Source: Thermoplasmata archaeon (GTDB taxonomy: Archaea > Thermoplasmatota > Thermoplasmata > Lutacidiplasmatales > UBA184). From it: DNA of 47,949 nucleotides. The position numbers and the translations under genes were made by a program. Location: the NCBI GenBank assembly GCA_022750375.1, contig JAKIVU010000006.1, positions 8,553-56,501 of the forward strand. Reading direction: 5' to 3'. Shown here piece after piece: positions 1 to 7,530 of this stretch. Under the pieces are notes generated by a model. The model was not told where the DNA came from. It saw only the letters and a program-made list of their open reading frames with translations, and made no database searches. The stretch's first letter is position 1; each line of letters opens with the position of its first letter.

Positions 1-336
1 TCTCGACCGTTCCCGAGATCCGGACCGAGCGACGCGCCGGGTCCTCGGCGACGATATTCAACCCCCGAGATTTGGTGAACGAACGGACCACCTCGAGGTC
101 CTCCGCGCGGGCCCCGTGGGCGGCCGCAAACTCCTCTCGAGTGAGATGCGTACGGTTCCGAAGCGGTCGACGCCCCAACTCCTCGAGCGACGGGGGCGGT
201 CCCGCCCGCGAGCCCCGCCGCAAGACGACGGTGACCTCCGCGATCTCGTGCCGGTCGGTCGGCCCCGTTCGGCGTGCGCCCGCGAGGATTTGCCGTTCAC
301 TTCCCGGCAACTCCACGGAACTCTCTCCGGCCTCCA
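1..336 (-). CDS. S53 family (kumamolisin/sedolisin-like) peptidase, N-terminal propeptide, cut by window edge
   Basis: Only the first 112 codons, starting at ATG 336, lie in the window. The translated stretch matches the activation propeptide of S53 serine-carboxyl peptidases: an early VELPGSER segment, a hydrophobic EVTVVLRR strand, then HLTREEFAAAHGA, a helix EDLEVVRSF and RRSVRISGTVE at the edge. This order is typical of pro-kumamolisin domains, which are removed autocatalytically in acid. The catalytic Glu/Asp/Ser domain would lie left of the window and cannot be checked. Family members are secreted acid proteases common in acidophilic archaea, but no signal peptide is obvious in this segment. 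The gene follows another peptidase gene on the same strand with an 87-bp gap. The assignment rests on recognising the propeptide pattern. Confidence 0.72.
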
Positions 337-423
337 TGTGCTCCGCCTCCGCCTCTTCCCGAGGGCCTCGGAATGAATACGCTCGTCGACCGGCCGAGGA
401 GCGGGGGTTCGTCCCGACAGCGG

Positions 424-1665
424 CTACCCTTCGGGATGGGAAAACGAGTCCTGGAACGCCCGGGCGCCGAACGGACGTCCGGTCAGTTCACGGATTCGCG
501 GAACCCAGTCGTAGAGCGACCCGGGCGCGAACCAGTTACGGGTCAGCCAGGGTCCGACGCGGCGATTCGGCCAGAGCGGCTCTCCGAACCGTTCGCGCAG
601 GGTGCTCGCCAACTGGTGATGGAAGAGTTTCGCGAGAAGGTAGTTCGGCGCGTACGACGGAAGGTCGATGTAGAACGAATCGACGAACGTGTGCGCGGGG
701 TATTCGTCGTACCCGAACAGACGTCGCTCGAATCGATGTGCCTCCGGCATCGGGTCGCGGTCGGGGTCGCGGTAGAGCGCCTGCTCGATCCGGATCCAGT
801 GCGTGATCGAGGCGGCTTCCGCGAGTTCGTCGTCGCGCCGCGCGGCCGCAAAGGAGCGTGCCTGATCGCGGGAGATCCCGTTCTGCATCGACAGCGACCG
901 TTCGTTCTTCGCCACCCCCTCGAACAGGCTGCCGATCCCCTCGTGGAACCCGCCAAATCCCGGGACGTTCTCGTGCCAGCGGAGCAGATGCCGGGGCGAC
1001 CGGATGGACGCCGAGTGGACCGCGTGGCCGACTTCGTGGAACATTACGCTGTAGGCGTGCCACCCCGGTTGGGGGTGCACCAGGATCCGAACGTCGCGGG
1101 GAGGGTCCGGGGCGAGCGTCAGCCCACCGGCGGTCAGGTCGTGGAAGACGACCCGGAATCGCATCCGCTCCGTGGGGAAGCCCCACTCCTTGACGGCGCG
1201 AAGGATCGTCGGGAGCATCGAACGCATCGGGAACGACCCGACCGGAAGGGAGGCGCGTCGATGTCGTTCGTAGTGGGGATCCCACGGGTACCAACCGGCG
1301 GCGTCTGTCCCGCTTCGGGCCCGGTCGTGCATCGCATGAAGGTAGGGCCTCGCGTGGCGGGTCACCGCCTCCCCCAGCGCCTCGATCCGTGACGGAGTGA
1401 ATCCTTCGTGACCGAGACGCAGCTCGGCGAACGTGCGGTATCCCAGGGCGCGCGCCCGTTCGTTCCGGATTCGGATCAGGTCGCGGAGGGCCCCTTCCAT
1501 CGGCCGGTAGAGCGGCTCCAGTGCGTAGTACGCTCGCCGCCGGTTCGCGGGATTCGGGTCCTCGCGGACCGTTCGATAGATCACCGCACGGTTGACCCGC
1601 TGTCCTTTCCAGAGCGGCCGGAACGCGACCGCACGACGTTCCAGTGCGCTCCGAGCGCGCACCAC
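424..1665 (-). CDS. Zinc metallopeptidase, M2/M3-like (gluzincin, HEVGH)
   Basis: This encodes a mostly helical peptidase of the thermolysin-fold M2/M3 group, which cleaves peptides in the cytoplasm. Counting from GTG 1665, the zinc motif HEVGH is at residues 210-214 (inside YSVMFHEVGHAVH), and GFHEGIGSLFEG near 239-250 supplies the third ligand, a Glu. The GFHEAIG-like form is closer to M2 than to classical M3 enzymes. From GTG 1665 the product is 413 residues, short for these families (usually 500 or more). The same frame stays open back to the ksgA stop at 2020 and reads as plausible protein, so the true gene is probably longer; see the entry at 1666-2019. It sits directly after ksgA on the same strand. 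The peptidase class is fairly sure; the substrate is not known. Confidence 0.75.
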   Translation of the reverse strand: MVRARSALERRAVAFRPLWKGQRVNRAVIYRTVREDPNPANRRRAYYALEPLYRPMEGALRDLIRIRNERARALGYRTFAELRLGHEGFTPSRIEALGEAVTRHARPYLHAMHDRARSGTDAAGWYPWDPHYERHRRASLPVGSFPMRSMLPTILRAVKEWGFPTERMRFRVVFHDLTAGGLTLAPDPPRDVRILVHPQPGWHAYSVMFHEVGHAVHSASIRSPRHLLRWHENVPGFGGFHEGIGSLFEGVAKNERSLSMQNGISRDQARSFAAARRDDELAEAASITHWIRIEQALYRDPDRDPMPEAHRFERRLFGYDEYPAHTFVDSFYIDLPSYAPNYLLAKLFHHQLASTLRERFGEPLWPNRRVGPWLTRNWFAPGSLYDWVPRIRELTGRPFGARAFQDSFSHPEG

Positions 1666-2019
1666 GTCCGGGTGCTGTTCGACCTGGGTGTCGAGGAGGA
1701 TCCGTTCGAGCAGCTCGAGCCGTCGCCGCAGGAGGAACGGCCACGGCCGACGGGAGGCGGAACGGACCCAGCGCAGGATGCGTTCGTCCGAAAGCAGGGC
1801 ACCGCGTCGGAGTTGCCAAGCCTCCGACCCGTGAGAGGAGCGTCCCGTGCTGAGATTCCAATCGGCGATGAGGATCGCCTGGTCGAATCGTTCGAGCCGA
1901 AGGTCGAGGTCCAGAATGAACCGCCGACCGTCCCCGGCCGTGGGCGTCGTGGGAATCGAGAGCTCGGTCGTGACCGGCGAAGGTCCCCGGGGCCGATAAG
2001 CCGGCGCCGCCCGCCGACC
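1666..2019 (-). other. In-frame 5' extension of the M2/M3-like peptidase without a canonical start codon
   Basis: Between the peptidase's first usable GTG (1665) and the ksgA stop (2020-2022) the peptidase frame has no stop. It reads as coding sequence, for example RFILDLDLRLERFDQAI and ADWNLSTGRSSHGSEAW, matching the helical N-terminal region expected of M2/M3 peptidases. No ATG, GTG or TTG occurs in this frame across the 354 bases. A TATA-like CTTATC (minus strand, near 1997-2002) lies about 26 nt upstream of a GTC codon at 1972-1974, which could be an unconventional start. Alternatives are a sequencing error or initiation at ATT or CTG. Confidence 0.55.
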
Positions 2020-2895
2020 TCACTCTAGGCGCTGGGTCAGTGCGAGGAACGCCTCGGGCGGGAGGTCTTCGGGGCGGAGTCTCGCCCAGTCCGCGGGCCA
2101 ACCGGCGTCGCGGGCGAGCGCGTCGGCTCCGCGGGAGGGAGTCGCCAACCGGGGCAGAAGGTTCCCGAGTTGCTTTCGCCGGGACGAGAAGAGCGCGCGG
2201 ACGACGCGCTCGAACGTTGGTACGGAGGCGACCGGGAGCGGTCCCATCCGGGCGATGTGCACCCCGAGCCGGCTCTCCACCTCCGGCACCGGGGAGAATG
2301 CGGTCGCCGCCACCGTCCGGAACAGCTCGACCTCCCCATACAGTCGGGCGAGCAGGCTGAGCCGCCCGTACCGCTTCGAGCCCGGGCCGGCCGCGAGCCG
2401 CTCGGCGACTTCCCGCTGGACCAGGAAGACGATCCGACGGGTCCGGGCCTCGAACAGGCGGATGAGGATCGGCGTCGCGACGGAGTAGGGAAGGTTTCCG
2501 ACCACGCCCGCCGCCGCCGGGAGTTCGACCTCCAAGGCGTCCCCCACGACCACCTGGATGCGGTCGCCGAACGTCGACCGAAGGTATCCGGCCAGCCTGG
2601 GGTCGCGTTCGATCACCGTCAGCGGCGAGATCCCGCGTCGCAGCAGGGCGGCGGTCAGAATGCCGAGTCCGCCCCCGATCTCCACGACCGGCTGCCCGGG
2701 CGTCACGTCGAGGAGTGCGGCTTCGGCATCCGCGACGAACGGGTCCGTCAGGAATGACTGGCCCCAGCTCTTGGCGGGGCGGACGCCCAACGCCGCGAGC
2801 GTGCGCCGGATATCCTCCGGACGTTCGGGGACCCCGAACCCCGAGGGGGCGGGTGGTTTACGGGGCGACGAAGAGGCGGTACTTGTCCTCGACAC
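2020..2895 (-). CDS. ksgA: 16S rRNA (adenine-N6,N6)-dimethyltransferase KsgA/Dim1
   Basis: The enzyme dimethylates two adjacent adenosines in the 3' end helix of 16S rRNA during small-subunit maturation, using S-adenosylmethionine. Of 291 residues, VVEIGGGLGIL (70-80) is the SAM-binding motif I, VIERD (94-98) gives the acidic end of strand 2, GDAL follows at 118-121, and NLPYS (134-138) is the catalytic motif IV. A C-terminal helical domain follows. The first 25 residues are Ser/Pro-rich and not typical. The start is GTG 2895, inside the end of DUF655 (38-bp overlap); no later ATG or GTG precedes the core. DUF655 followed by ksgA is a conserved archaeal pairing. Confidence 0.95.
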   Translation of the reverse strand: MSRTSTASSSPRKPPAPSGFGVPERPEDIRRTLAALGVRPAKSWGQSFLTDPFVADAEAALLDVTPGQPVVEIGGGLGILTAALLRRGISPLTVIERDPRLAGYLRSTFGDRIQVVVGDALEVELPAAAGVVGNLPYSVATPILIRLFEARTRRIVFLVQREVAERLAAGPGSKRYGRLSLLARLYGEVELFRTVAATAFSPVPEVESRLGVHIARMGPLPVASVPTFERVVRALFSSRRKQLGNLLPRLATPSRGADALARDAGWPADWARLRPEDLPPEAFLALTQRLE

Positions 2896-3403
2896 CGCTC
2901 AATTCCTGTTCGATCCGTCCGACGATCAGCTTCTCCGGGTTCTTCAGATGGCACCGCTGCTCGAGGTCCGCGAAGCTCGCGTACGCGGCGCGCTTGCGCT
3001 CGTCCACGATCTGCTGCATCGTTTTCTTCCCGATACCGGGCAGCAGCTCGAGCAAATGGAAACGGCGCGAAACCGCCGGCGACTCGTTGAAGAATCGGAG
3101 GTAGCGGGGCTCGTTCGACTTCACGATCTTCTCCAGGGTCCCCGTGAGCTCCGAGCGTCCCGAAACCGTGAGTTCATCGTAGCCGATCCGGCGCCGAACG
3201 TGGTCGATCGGGGGCGGCGTCCCCGACACCGGAACGAGCGGGATCCGCCCCCCGGCGACGAGCTTCGCGCCCGTCTTTGGCACCAGCTCGAACAGCTTCA
3301 GCTCGTCCTCGCCGATCGCGAGGGCGAGAGGTTCCCGGTGAAATCCCCGCTCAGTCTGCCGACCGTTCGGCAGGTAATCCAAGATGTACGCGTAATTCTC
3401 CAC
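2858..3403 (-). CDS. DUF655 family protein (OB-like domain plus helix-hairpin-helix)
   Basis: This is an archaea-specific conserved protein of 181 residues, the usual length. It starts with the family signature MENYAYILDYLPNGR and has a beta-rich N-terminal part. Near 119-135 it carries a helix-hairpin-helix, LLPGIGKKTMQQIVDE, which normally binds nucleic acid without sequence preference. Its exact function is unknown; an RNA-binding role in ribosome or tRNA metabolism is inferred from its constant place between rpoF and ksgA. It begins 15 bp after the rpoF stop and overlaps ksgA by 38 bp, so it is part of the same operon. Confidence 0.9.
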   Translation of the reverse strand: MENYAYILDYLPNGRQTERGFHREPLALAIGEDELKLFELVPKTGAKLVAGGRIPLVPVSGTPPPIDHVRRRIGYDELTVSGRSELTGTLEKIVKSNEPRYLRFFNESPAVSRRFHLLELLPGIGKKTMQQIVDERKRAAYASFADLEQRCHLKNPEKLIVGRIEQELSGVEDKYRLFVAP

Positions 3404-3418
3404 GGGCCGGACCCCCGA

Positions 3419-3733
3419 TCATCGGTGCTGTGCCACGATCTCGAGGAGTCGCGTGATCTGCGCCTCGTCGAGCACGACCCGCTCCTTCGAGAACAGGAGT
3501 CGGATCTCTTCCGGGTACTGTGGCAGGGTATCGGCGACCTTGACGGCGACGGTCGCGTCGACGAACGGGAGGGTGCGCAGCTCGGCGATCAGCTTGTCCG
3601 TCGCCTCGGTCGAGAGGCGCGCGAACAGTTCCGCGTGCTGGAGGGCGAGACCGGCCTCGCGAGGGAGCGTGCGGTGGGTCGCCTCGTCGGTGAGGAGGTC
3701 CTTCACGCGGGACAGGGAGACCGGTTCAGGCAT
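3419..3733 (-). CDS. rpoF: DNA-directed RNA polymerase subunit F (Rpb4)
   Basis: This is the small partner of subunit E (Rpb7) in the stalk of archaeal RNA polymerase, which helps open-complex formation and RNA handling. The 104-residue length is normal. The sequence has the family layout: an N-terminal EPVSLSRVKDLL segment, a long amphipathic helix, and a C-terminal HRDC-like helical part ending DEAQITRLLEIVAQHR. Its start overlaps the last 8 bases of rpl21e, and DUF655 follows 15 bp later, the order rpl21e - rpoF - DUF655 - ksgA seen in many euryarchaea. Confidence 0.93.
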   Translation of the reverse strand: MPEPVSLSRVKDLLTDEATHRTLPREAGLALQHAELFARLSTEATDKLIAELRTLPFVDATVAVKVADTLPQYPEEIRLLFSKERVVLDEAQITRLLEIVAQHR

Positions 3734-4040
3734 GGGACCCTCCGGTAGGGCCGACCGGGAGCAGATGGACCGGGGTCGCGATGAGTTCCTTCAATTTTCC
3801 ACCGTCGTGGAACTGGATCCGGTACGCCCGCCCGGATTTCGCCACGACCGTGCAGACGCGGCCCTGGTACCGGGGGTGAGGCTGCCCGTGCGGGTCGGAC
3901 GGCTCGATCCGGACCATGACCTTCTCGCCGATCTTGAACTCGCGCAGGAACCGGGTCACGGGGGGCATGCCCCGCTCGCGTACCTTCTTCGTGAATACGC
4001 CGCGCGAGCGGGAGCGGAACCCCTTGGAACTCTTGACCAT
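3726..4040 (-). CDS. rpl21e: 50S ribosomal protein eL21
   Basis: This is a large-subunit ribosomal protein shared by archaea and eukaryotes. The 104 residues include the basic N-terminus VKSSKGFRSRSRGVFTKK, a central SH3-like barrel (FKIGEKVMVRIEPSDPHGQPHPRYQGR) and the strand VVAKSGRAYRIQFHDGGK. It starts immediately after the pus10 stop codon with no gap and overlaps rpoF by 8 bp, so it must be co-transcribed and probably translationally coupled. Confidence 0.96.
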   Translation of the reverse strand: MVKSSKGFRSRSRGVFTKKVRERGMPPVTRFLREFKIGEKVMVRIEPSDPHGQPHPRYQGRVCTVVAKSGRAYRIQFHDGGKLKELIATPVHLLPVGPTGGSHA

Positions 4041-5279
4041 CTACGCCACCTCCGTATCGTGGATCTCCATCACATCGAGAAAGTCGACCTTGAGCGGGAC
4101 TCCGAGGAGCGCGGCGAGACTCGGTTCGGTGCGACCTCCATCTCCTTCCACCCACTCCTTGACGTACGTACCGGCCTCGGTCCTCAGGTCGAGCGTGAAC
4201 CGTCCCTCGGAAGCATCCACCAGACGTGCGGCGACGATCCGCCGCGTTCGTACGCGGTCGGCTCGACGATGCGCAACGCGGGTGGGGGTCCGCTGGGCGA
4301 TCGCTCGGGCCAGCGCGAGGTCCAAGGCCTCATTAACCTTTGCCACCGAAGCGGTCCCGACGACGCCGACACGGTAGCTCTTGTCCGGGCTGGCTTCCTT
4401 CACGCGGACGACATCCGGGGCATCGGCCGGAGCGAGTTCGAGCACCTCCACCCGTCCGGCGGCGCTCCGCGCGAGTTCCGCGGCGATCCACGTGAGGTCG
4501 AGCGTGCGGTGGCGGGGACGGAGCAGTTCCAGGACGAACGGCCGTCCCCGGCCGAGCATCCGGGCGTCGATATCCTCGCGTCCCATCCCGTGGAACCGGC
4601 TGCCCTCCCCTCCCGTCGCGGTGAGGAACGGCGCGGCGGCGATCTCCTCGACGCTTTCCGCGTACGTTTTTCCGGTGCCGCCGCACGTGTCACAGCCGCG
4701 ACCCTGGCATCGACGGCAGGGCCACCGGGTCTGGGGGAGCGTGCGGTCGAGTTTTCGATACCGACCCTGGATGTACACGGGGAGGACCGTGAGGTCGACC
4801 CGGCCTACGGCAAGGTCGGCGAGGAAGACGACGTCCGGACGCACGGTGCCTCCGGACGCCCCGCTGCGAGCTTCGATCCGCTTTCCGAGCTCCCGGTTGA
4901 ACGCGGAACGGATACTTTCCCCCCACTCCGTCCCGACCTCGACCCAGAGCGACTCTTCCCGGGCGAGGAGCTCGGGCTCCCATCGCGAGCCACAGGTGAA
5001 GCGGTGCCACTCGAACCCTTCGGCTGCCCGGATCGACCGGTCGACCCAGGCGTCCGAGCGCCCGAAGACGCCCTCGCATACCGGGCACGCGGTCGCGACC
5101 GGGGGGGAACCATCGCCGAGGATCGCCTCGATGCGGGCGGCGCGCTCCGGGTTCGTGAGGCCGTGTCCCAGCCGACCGAACAATCGCCCGAAGCATTCGG
5201 GGCAGAGGCCTCTCGTGCGCGCACGACGCGCGGCGGCGAGCGCGCTCTCGGGGACGTCGAACGTCACGGGGTCCGGCAC
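4041..5279 (-). CDS. pus10: tRNA pseudouridine synthase Pus10 (positions 54/55)
   Basis: In archaea this enzyme makes pseudouridine 54 and 55 in the T-loop of tRNA. The 412-residue protein has the expected two parts. The N-terminal THUMP-like, zinc-binding domain has CPEC at 26-29 and CPVC at 65-68, with a further cysteine cluster C188/C191/C196/C199. The C-terminal catalytic domain has GMGREDIDARMLGRGRPF around 231-248, whose EDID aspartate is the nucleophile region. The end of the protein has the synthase signature EAGTYVKEWVEGD. Start GTG 5279 lies 26 nt from a TATA-like box, so the mRNA should be leaderless. It leads the operon with rpl21e and rpoF. Confidence 0.94.
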   Translation of the reverse strand: MPDPVTFDVPESALAAARRARTRGLCPECFGRLFGRLGHGLTNPERAARIEAILGDGSPPVATACPVCEGVFGRSDAWVDRSIRAAEGFEWHRFTCGSRWEPELLAREESLWVEVGTEWGESIRSAFNRELGKRIEARSGASGGTVRPDVVFLADLAVGRVDLTVLPVYIQGRYRKLDRTLPQTRWPCRRCQGRGCDTCGGTGKTYAESVEEIAAAPFLTATGGEGSRFHGMGREDIDARMLGRGRPFVLELLRPRHRTLDLTWIAAELARSAAGRVEVLELAPADAPDVVRVKEASPDKSYRVGVVGTASVAKVNEALDLALARAIAQRTPTRVAHRRADRVRTRRIVAARLVDASEGRFTLDLRTEAGTYVKEWVEGDGGRTEPSLAALLGVPLKVDFLDVMEIHDTEVA

Positions 5280-5301
5280 GGCGTCGGCACCGTCGGCGAG
5301 G

Positions 5302-5309
5302 GTTAAGGT
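5302..5309 (-). promoter_or_regulatory. TATA-like box of the pus10-rpl21e-rpoF-DUF655-ksgA operon
   Basis: On the minus strand this reads ACCTTAAC. Its centre is 26 nt upstream of the pus10 GTG, the spacing expected when transcription starts at the start codon. Confidence 0.6.
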
Positions 5310-5341
5310 TCTCCTCGGGAGCGCTGCGTCCGGCCGGCCAG

Positions 5342-5349
5342 CTATTTAG
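5342..5349 (+). promoter_or_regulatory. TATA-like box of the small conserved gene at 5379
   Basis: The sequence is CTATTTAG. Transcription would begin near 5372-5375. That is downstream of the in-frame ATG 5361 and just before ATG 5379, so it decides the start of the following gene. Confidence 0.55.
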
Positions 5350-5378
5350 ACGCTCGAGGGATGGGTCTCGCGGGCGAC

Positions 5379-5774
5379 ATGGCATCGATCACGGAAGCGG
5401 AACTCACCCGAGCCATCGAGCGGACCTTGGTTTCCCAAGGAAAGATGACCCCGCCCGAAGCCCGAACGACGGCCCGGATGGTCCTCGGCTACTTCGGTCT
5501 CGACGACGCCGTGCTCGACAACAAGCTGTCGAGCGAGGACCGGGACCGGTTCTACCAGCTCGAGGAGGAGGGGCTGCTCACGAGCGAGGAGGAGGACGCG
5601 ACCGTCTCCCGAGGGAAGACCTGGCGGATCCACTATTGGCTGCTCAAGAAGGCCCGCATCCGCGACGTGGGTCAGGCCGGTGACGCACCGGCGACCGAGG
5701 ACGCCGGCACCGTCTATCGGGACATCGGGGAATCCGACTGGAAGCACCGTGCGGACCCCCCGCGCGGGTCGTAG
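5379..5774 (+). CDS. Small conserved archaeal protein, possibly DUF6015
   Basis: The protein has 131 residues, is acidic and mostly helical, and has no membrane segment. It resembles a small family seen in Thermoplasmata genomes that I tentatively associate with DUF6015; I cannot assign a function. Visible features are an N-terminal ITEAELTRAIERTLVSQGK helix, the pair GYFGLDDAVLDNKLSSEDRD, a charged QLEEEGLLTSEEE stretch, and KTWRIHYWLLKK, which looks like a winged-helix strand/helix end. The layout recalls a small helical or winged-helix adaptor, but this is a guess. Start 5379 is preferred over ATG 5361 because of the promoter spacing. The gene diverges from the pus10 operon. Confidence 0.75.
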   Translation: MASITEAELTRAIERTLVSQGKMTPPEARTTARMVLGYFGLDDAVLDNKLSSEDRDRFYQLEEEGLLTSEEEDATVSRGKTWRIHYWLLKKARIRDVGQAGDAPATEDAGTVYRDIGESDWKHRADPPRGS

Positions 5775-5785
5775 TCTTCCGGAGG

Positions 5786-6610
5786 TCACTTGCCGCCGGG
5801 TCGGCGGCGTCCCGCGTGGGGCAGTAGCGCCGGGTAGTCCGCGACCGCGATCACGGTGCGCACGTGCTCGATCGCCGCGAAGGCGAACGTGATCGCCGCG
5901 AGCAGCGCGGCGAACGAGGCGAGGGAGATCGTGAGTCCGGAGAATCCGAACAGCAGGAGGATCGCGGCGAGGGAAGCGAGCGCGTTGAAGCTGGCGTGCA
6001 TCCCGACCGCGAGCAGATAGTACGAGCCCGTGCCGGGCCCGGCGACGTTGAACCGGCTCCGCGCGTACCCGTAGCCGAACATCCCCGTGGAGCTTCCGTG
6101 CAGCAGGACGCTCGATACGCTCCGAACGAGGATCAGGGCGATCCCGGCCTCGAGCCCTCCCACGAGGTAAGCCGAGAGCCCGTAGAGAAATGTCTCGAAG
6201 AAGCCGAATCCGAGGCCGACCGAGGCGCCGAACACCGGTCCGTCCGCCACCGACCGGATCTGGTCCCGATAGGCGTACACCCCGGACCCCTTCAGGGCCT
6301 CTTCGACGAACGGCGCGACGATGAGGACGAGGAAGAACGCTCCCAGCGAGGAATTACCGTTCAGGAACAGGAACTCCGGACCGGGGTAGGTTTGGCTCAC
6401 GCTCGTGCCGAGGCCCACGATGAGCGCTTCGAGGATCGCCGCGACGACCGTCGCAAAGAACGCCCCGTAGACGAACGCGTTGAGGATCGGTCCCCACGAC
6501 GCCGCTTGGAATCGCTCGGTCCGACGGACCCAGGTGAGGTAGAGGAGCGCCGGGACCAGGGAGACGAGGATCAGGATGAGGAGGTCGGAGATGGCGTCGA
6601 ATGCGCTCAT
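5786..6610 (-). CDS. PrsW-family intramembrane metalloprotease
   Basis: This is a predicted multi-pass membrane protease of 274 residues with about eight hydrophobic segments. The family motifs are present: an EE pair at 103-104 in APFVEEALKG, FFET at 137-140, a conserved His near 171 (LLHG), and HASFN at 205-209. Family members such as Bacillus PrsW cut anti-sigma factors; the archaeal targets are unknown. The ATG overlaps the stop of the 3-hydroxyacyl-CoA dehydrogenase gene by 4 bp (ATGA), so it is the last gene of the ncsA operon. That partnership has no obvious functional logic. Confidence 0.85.
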   Translation of the reverse strand: MSAFDAISDLLILILVSLVPALLYLTWVRRTERFQAASWGPILNAFVYGAFFATVVAAILEALIVGLGTSVSQTYPGPEFLFLNGNSSLGAFFLVLIVAPFVEEALKGSGVYAYRDQIRSVADGPVFGASVGLGFGFFETFLYGLSAYLVGGLEAGIALILVRSVSSVLLHGSSTGMFGYGYARSRFNVAGPGTGSYYLLAVGMHASFNALASLAAILLLFGFSGLTISLASFAALLAAITFAFAAIEHVRTVIAVADYPALLPHAGRRRPGGK

Positions 6611-7530
6611 CCGGGCGCCCCCGGGGCAGGGTACTTGTAGAATCCCTCGCCGGATTTACGACCGAACCGCTTCGCCGCGACCATCGTCCGTAGGAGCGGG
6701 CAGGCCCGGTACCGTGGGTCCCGGAAGCCGTCCCACAGGACGTCGAGGATTGCGAGGGCCGTATCGATCCCGACGAGGTCCGCGAGCTCGAACGGACCCA
6801 TCGGGTGGTGGAAGCCGAGCTTGTAGGCGGTGTCGATGTCGTCCCGCGCCGCGACACCCTCGTAGAGCATCCAGGCCGCCTCGTTGAGGAGGACCGCGAG
6901 CGCCCGCGTGGTGACGAACCCGGGGGTGTCGCGCGACGTCACGACGGTCTTGCCGAGGCTGACGGCGAACCGACGGGCTTCCTCGACCACCTCGGGCCGG
7001 GTCGTGTGACCGGGGATCAGTTCGACGAGCGACATCCGGAGGACCGGATTGAAAAAGTGGAGCCCGACCAGTCGACCGGGATCCTTCAACTCCTGCGCGA
7101 TCGAGGTGATCGGGAGGGAGGAGGTATTGGACGCGAGGAGCGCGGACGGCTGGGCGATCTCCTCGATCTGACGGAACACGTCGCGTTTCATGGCGAGGTT
7201 CTCGGGCGCCGCCTCGATCACGATCTGGGCGGACTCGACACGACGGAGTCCGATCGCCACGTCGATGCGTGCGACCGCGGCTTCCTTGTCTCCCGGCCCG
7301 AGCGTCCCCTTCTTCACGGCGTGGTCGAGCGCGCGACCCGCGTGGGCGAGGCCCCGACGGGCGAACTCTTCGTTCACATCCTCGAGGGTCACCGGATAAC
7401 CGGCGACGGCGCACTGCGCCGCGATCCCGCTTCCCATGATCCCGGCCCCGACCACGAAGACCCGCTGTTGGACCGATTGCCGCGGGTCGCTGCCCGATTC
7501 GATCACTTCCGGTTCCGGGGCGGCGCTCAT
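6607..7530 (-). CDS. 3-hydroxyacyl-CoA (3-hydroxybutyryl-CoA) dehydrogenase
   Basis: This NAD(P)-dependent enzyme interconverts 3-hydroxyacyl-CoA and 3-ketoacyl-CoA in beta-oxidation or related routes. The 307-residue protein has the Rossmann motif VVGAGIMGSG (27-35), the substrate-binding NTSS (135-138), the catalytic HFFNP around 158-162 and a C-terminal dimerisation domain with GFHHPMGPFELADLVG. ATG 7530 is chosen because it overlaps the upstream ncsA stop as ATGA; a frame-compatible codon 60 bp further up would lie inside ncsA. It is a single-domain enzyme without a fused crotonase. No thiolase or acyl-CoA gene is nearby. Confidence 0.92.
   Translation of the reverse strand: MSAAPEPEVIESGSDPRQSVQQRVFVVGAGIMGSGIAAQCAVAGYPVTLEDVNEEFARRGLAHAGRALDHAVKKGTLGPGDKEAAVARIDVAIGLRRVESAQIVIEAAPENLAMKRDVFRQIEEIAQPSALLASNTSSLPITSIAQELKDPGRLVGLHFFNPVLRMSLVELIPGHTTRPEVVEEARRFAVSLGKTVVTSRDTPGFVTTRALAVLLNEAAWMLYEGVAARDDIDTAYKLGFHHPMGPFELADLVGIDTALAILDVLWDGFRDPRYRACPLLRTMVAAKRFGRKSGEGFYKYPAPGAPG

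Noticed and set aside
536-2101. Long minus-strand frame overlapping the peptidase gene
   Set aside because: It is an out-of-frame shadow with Arg/Pro-rich composition; the peptidase frame carries HEVGH.
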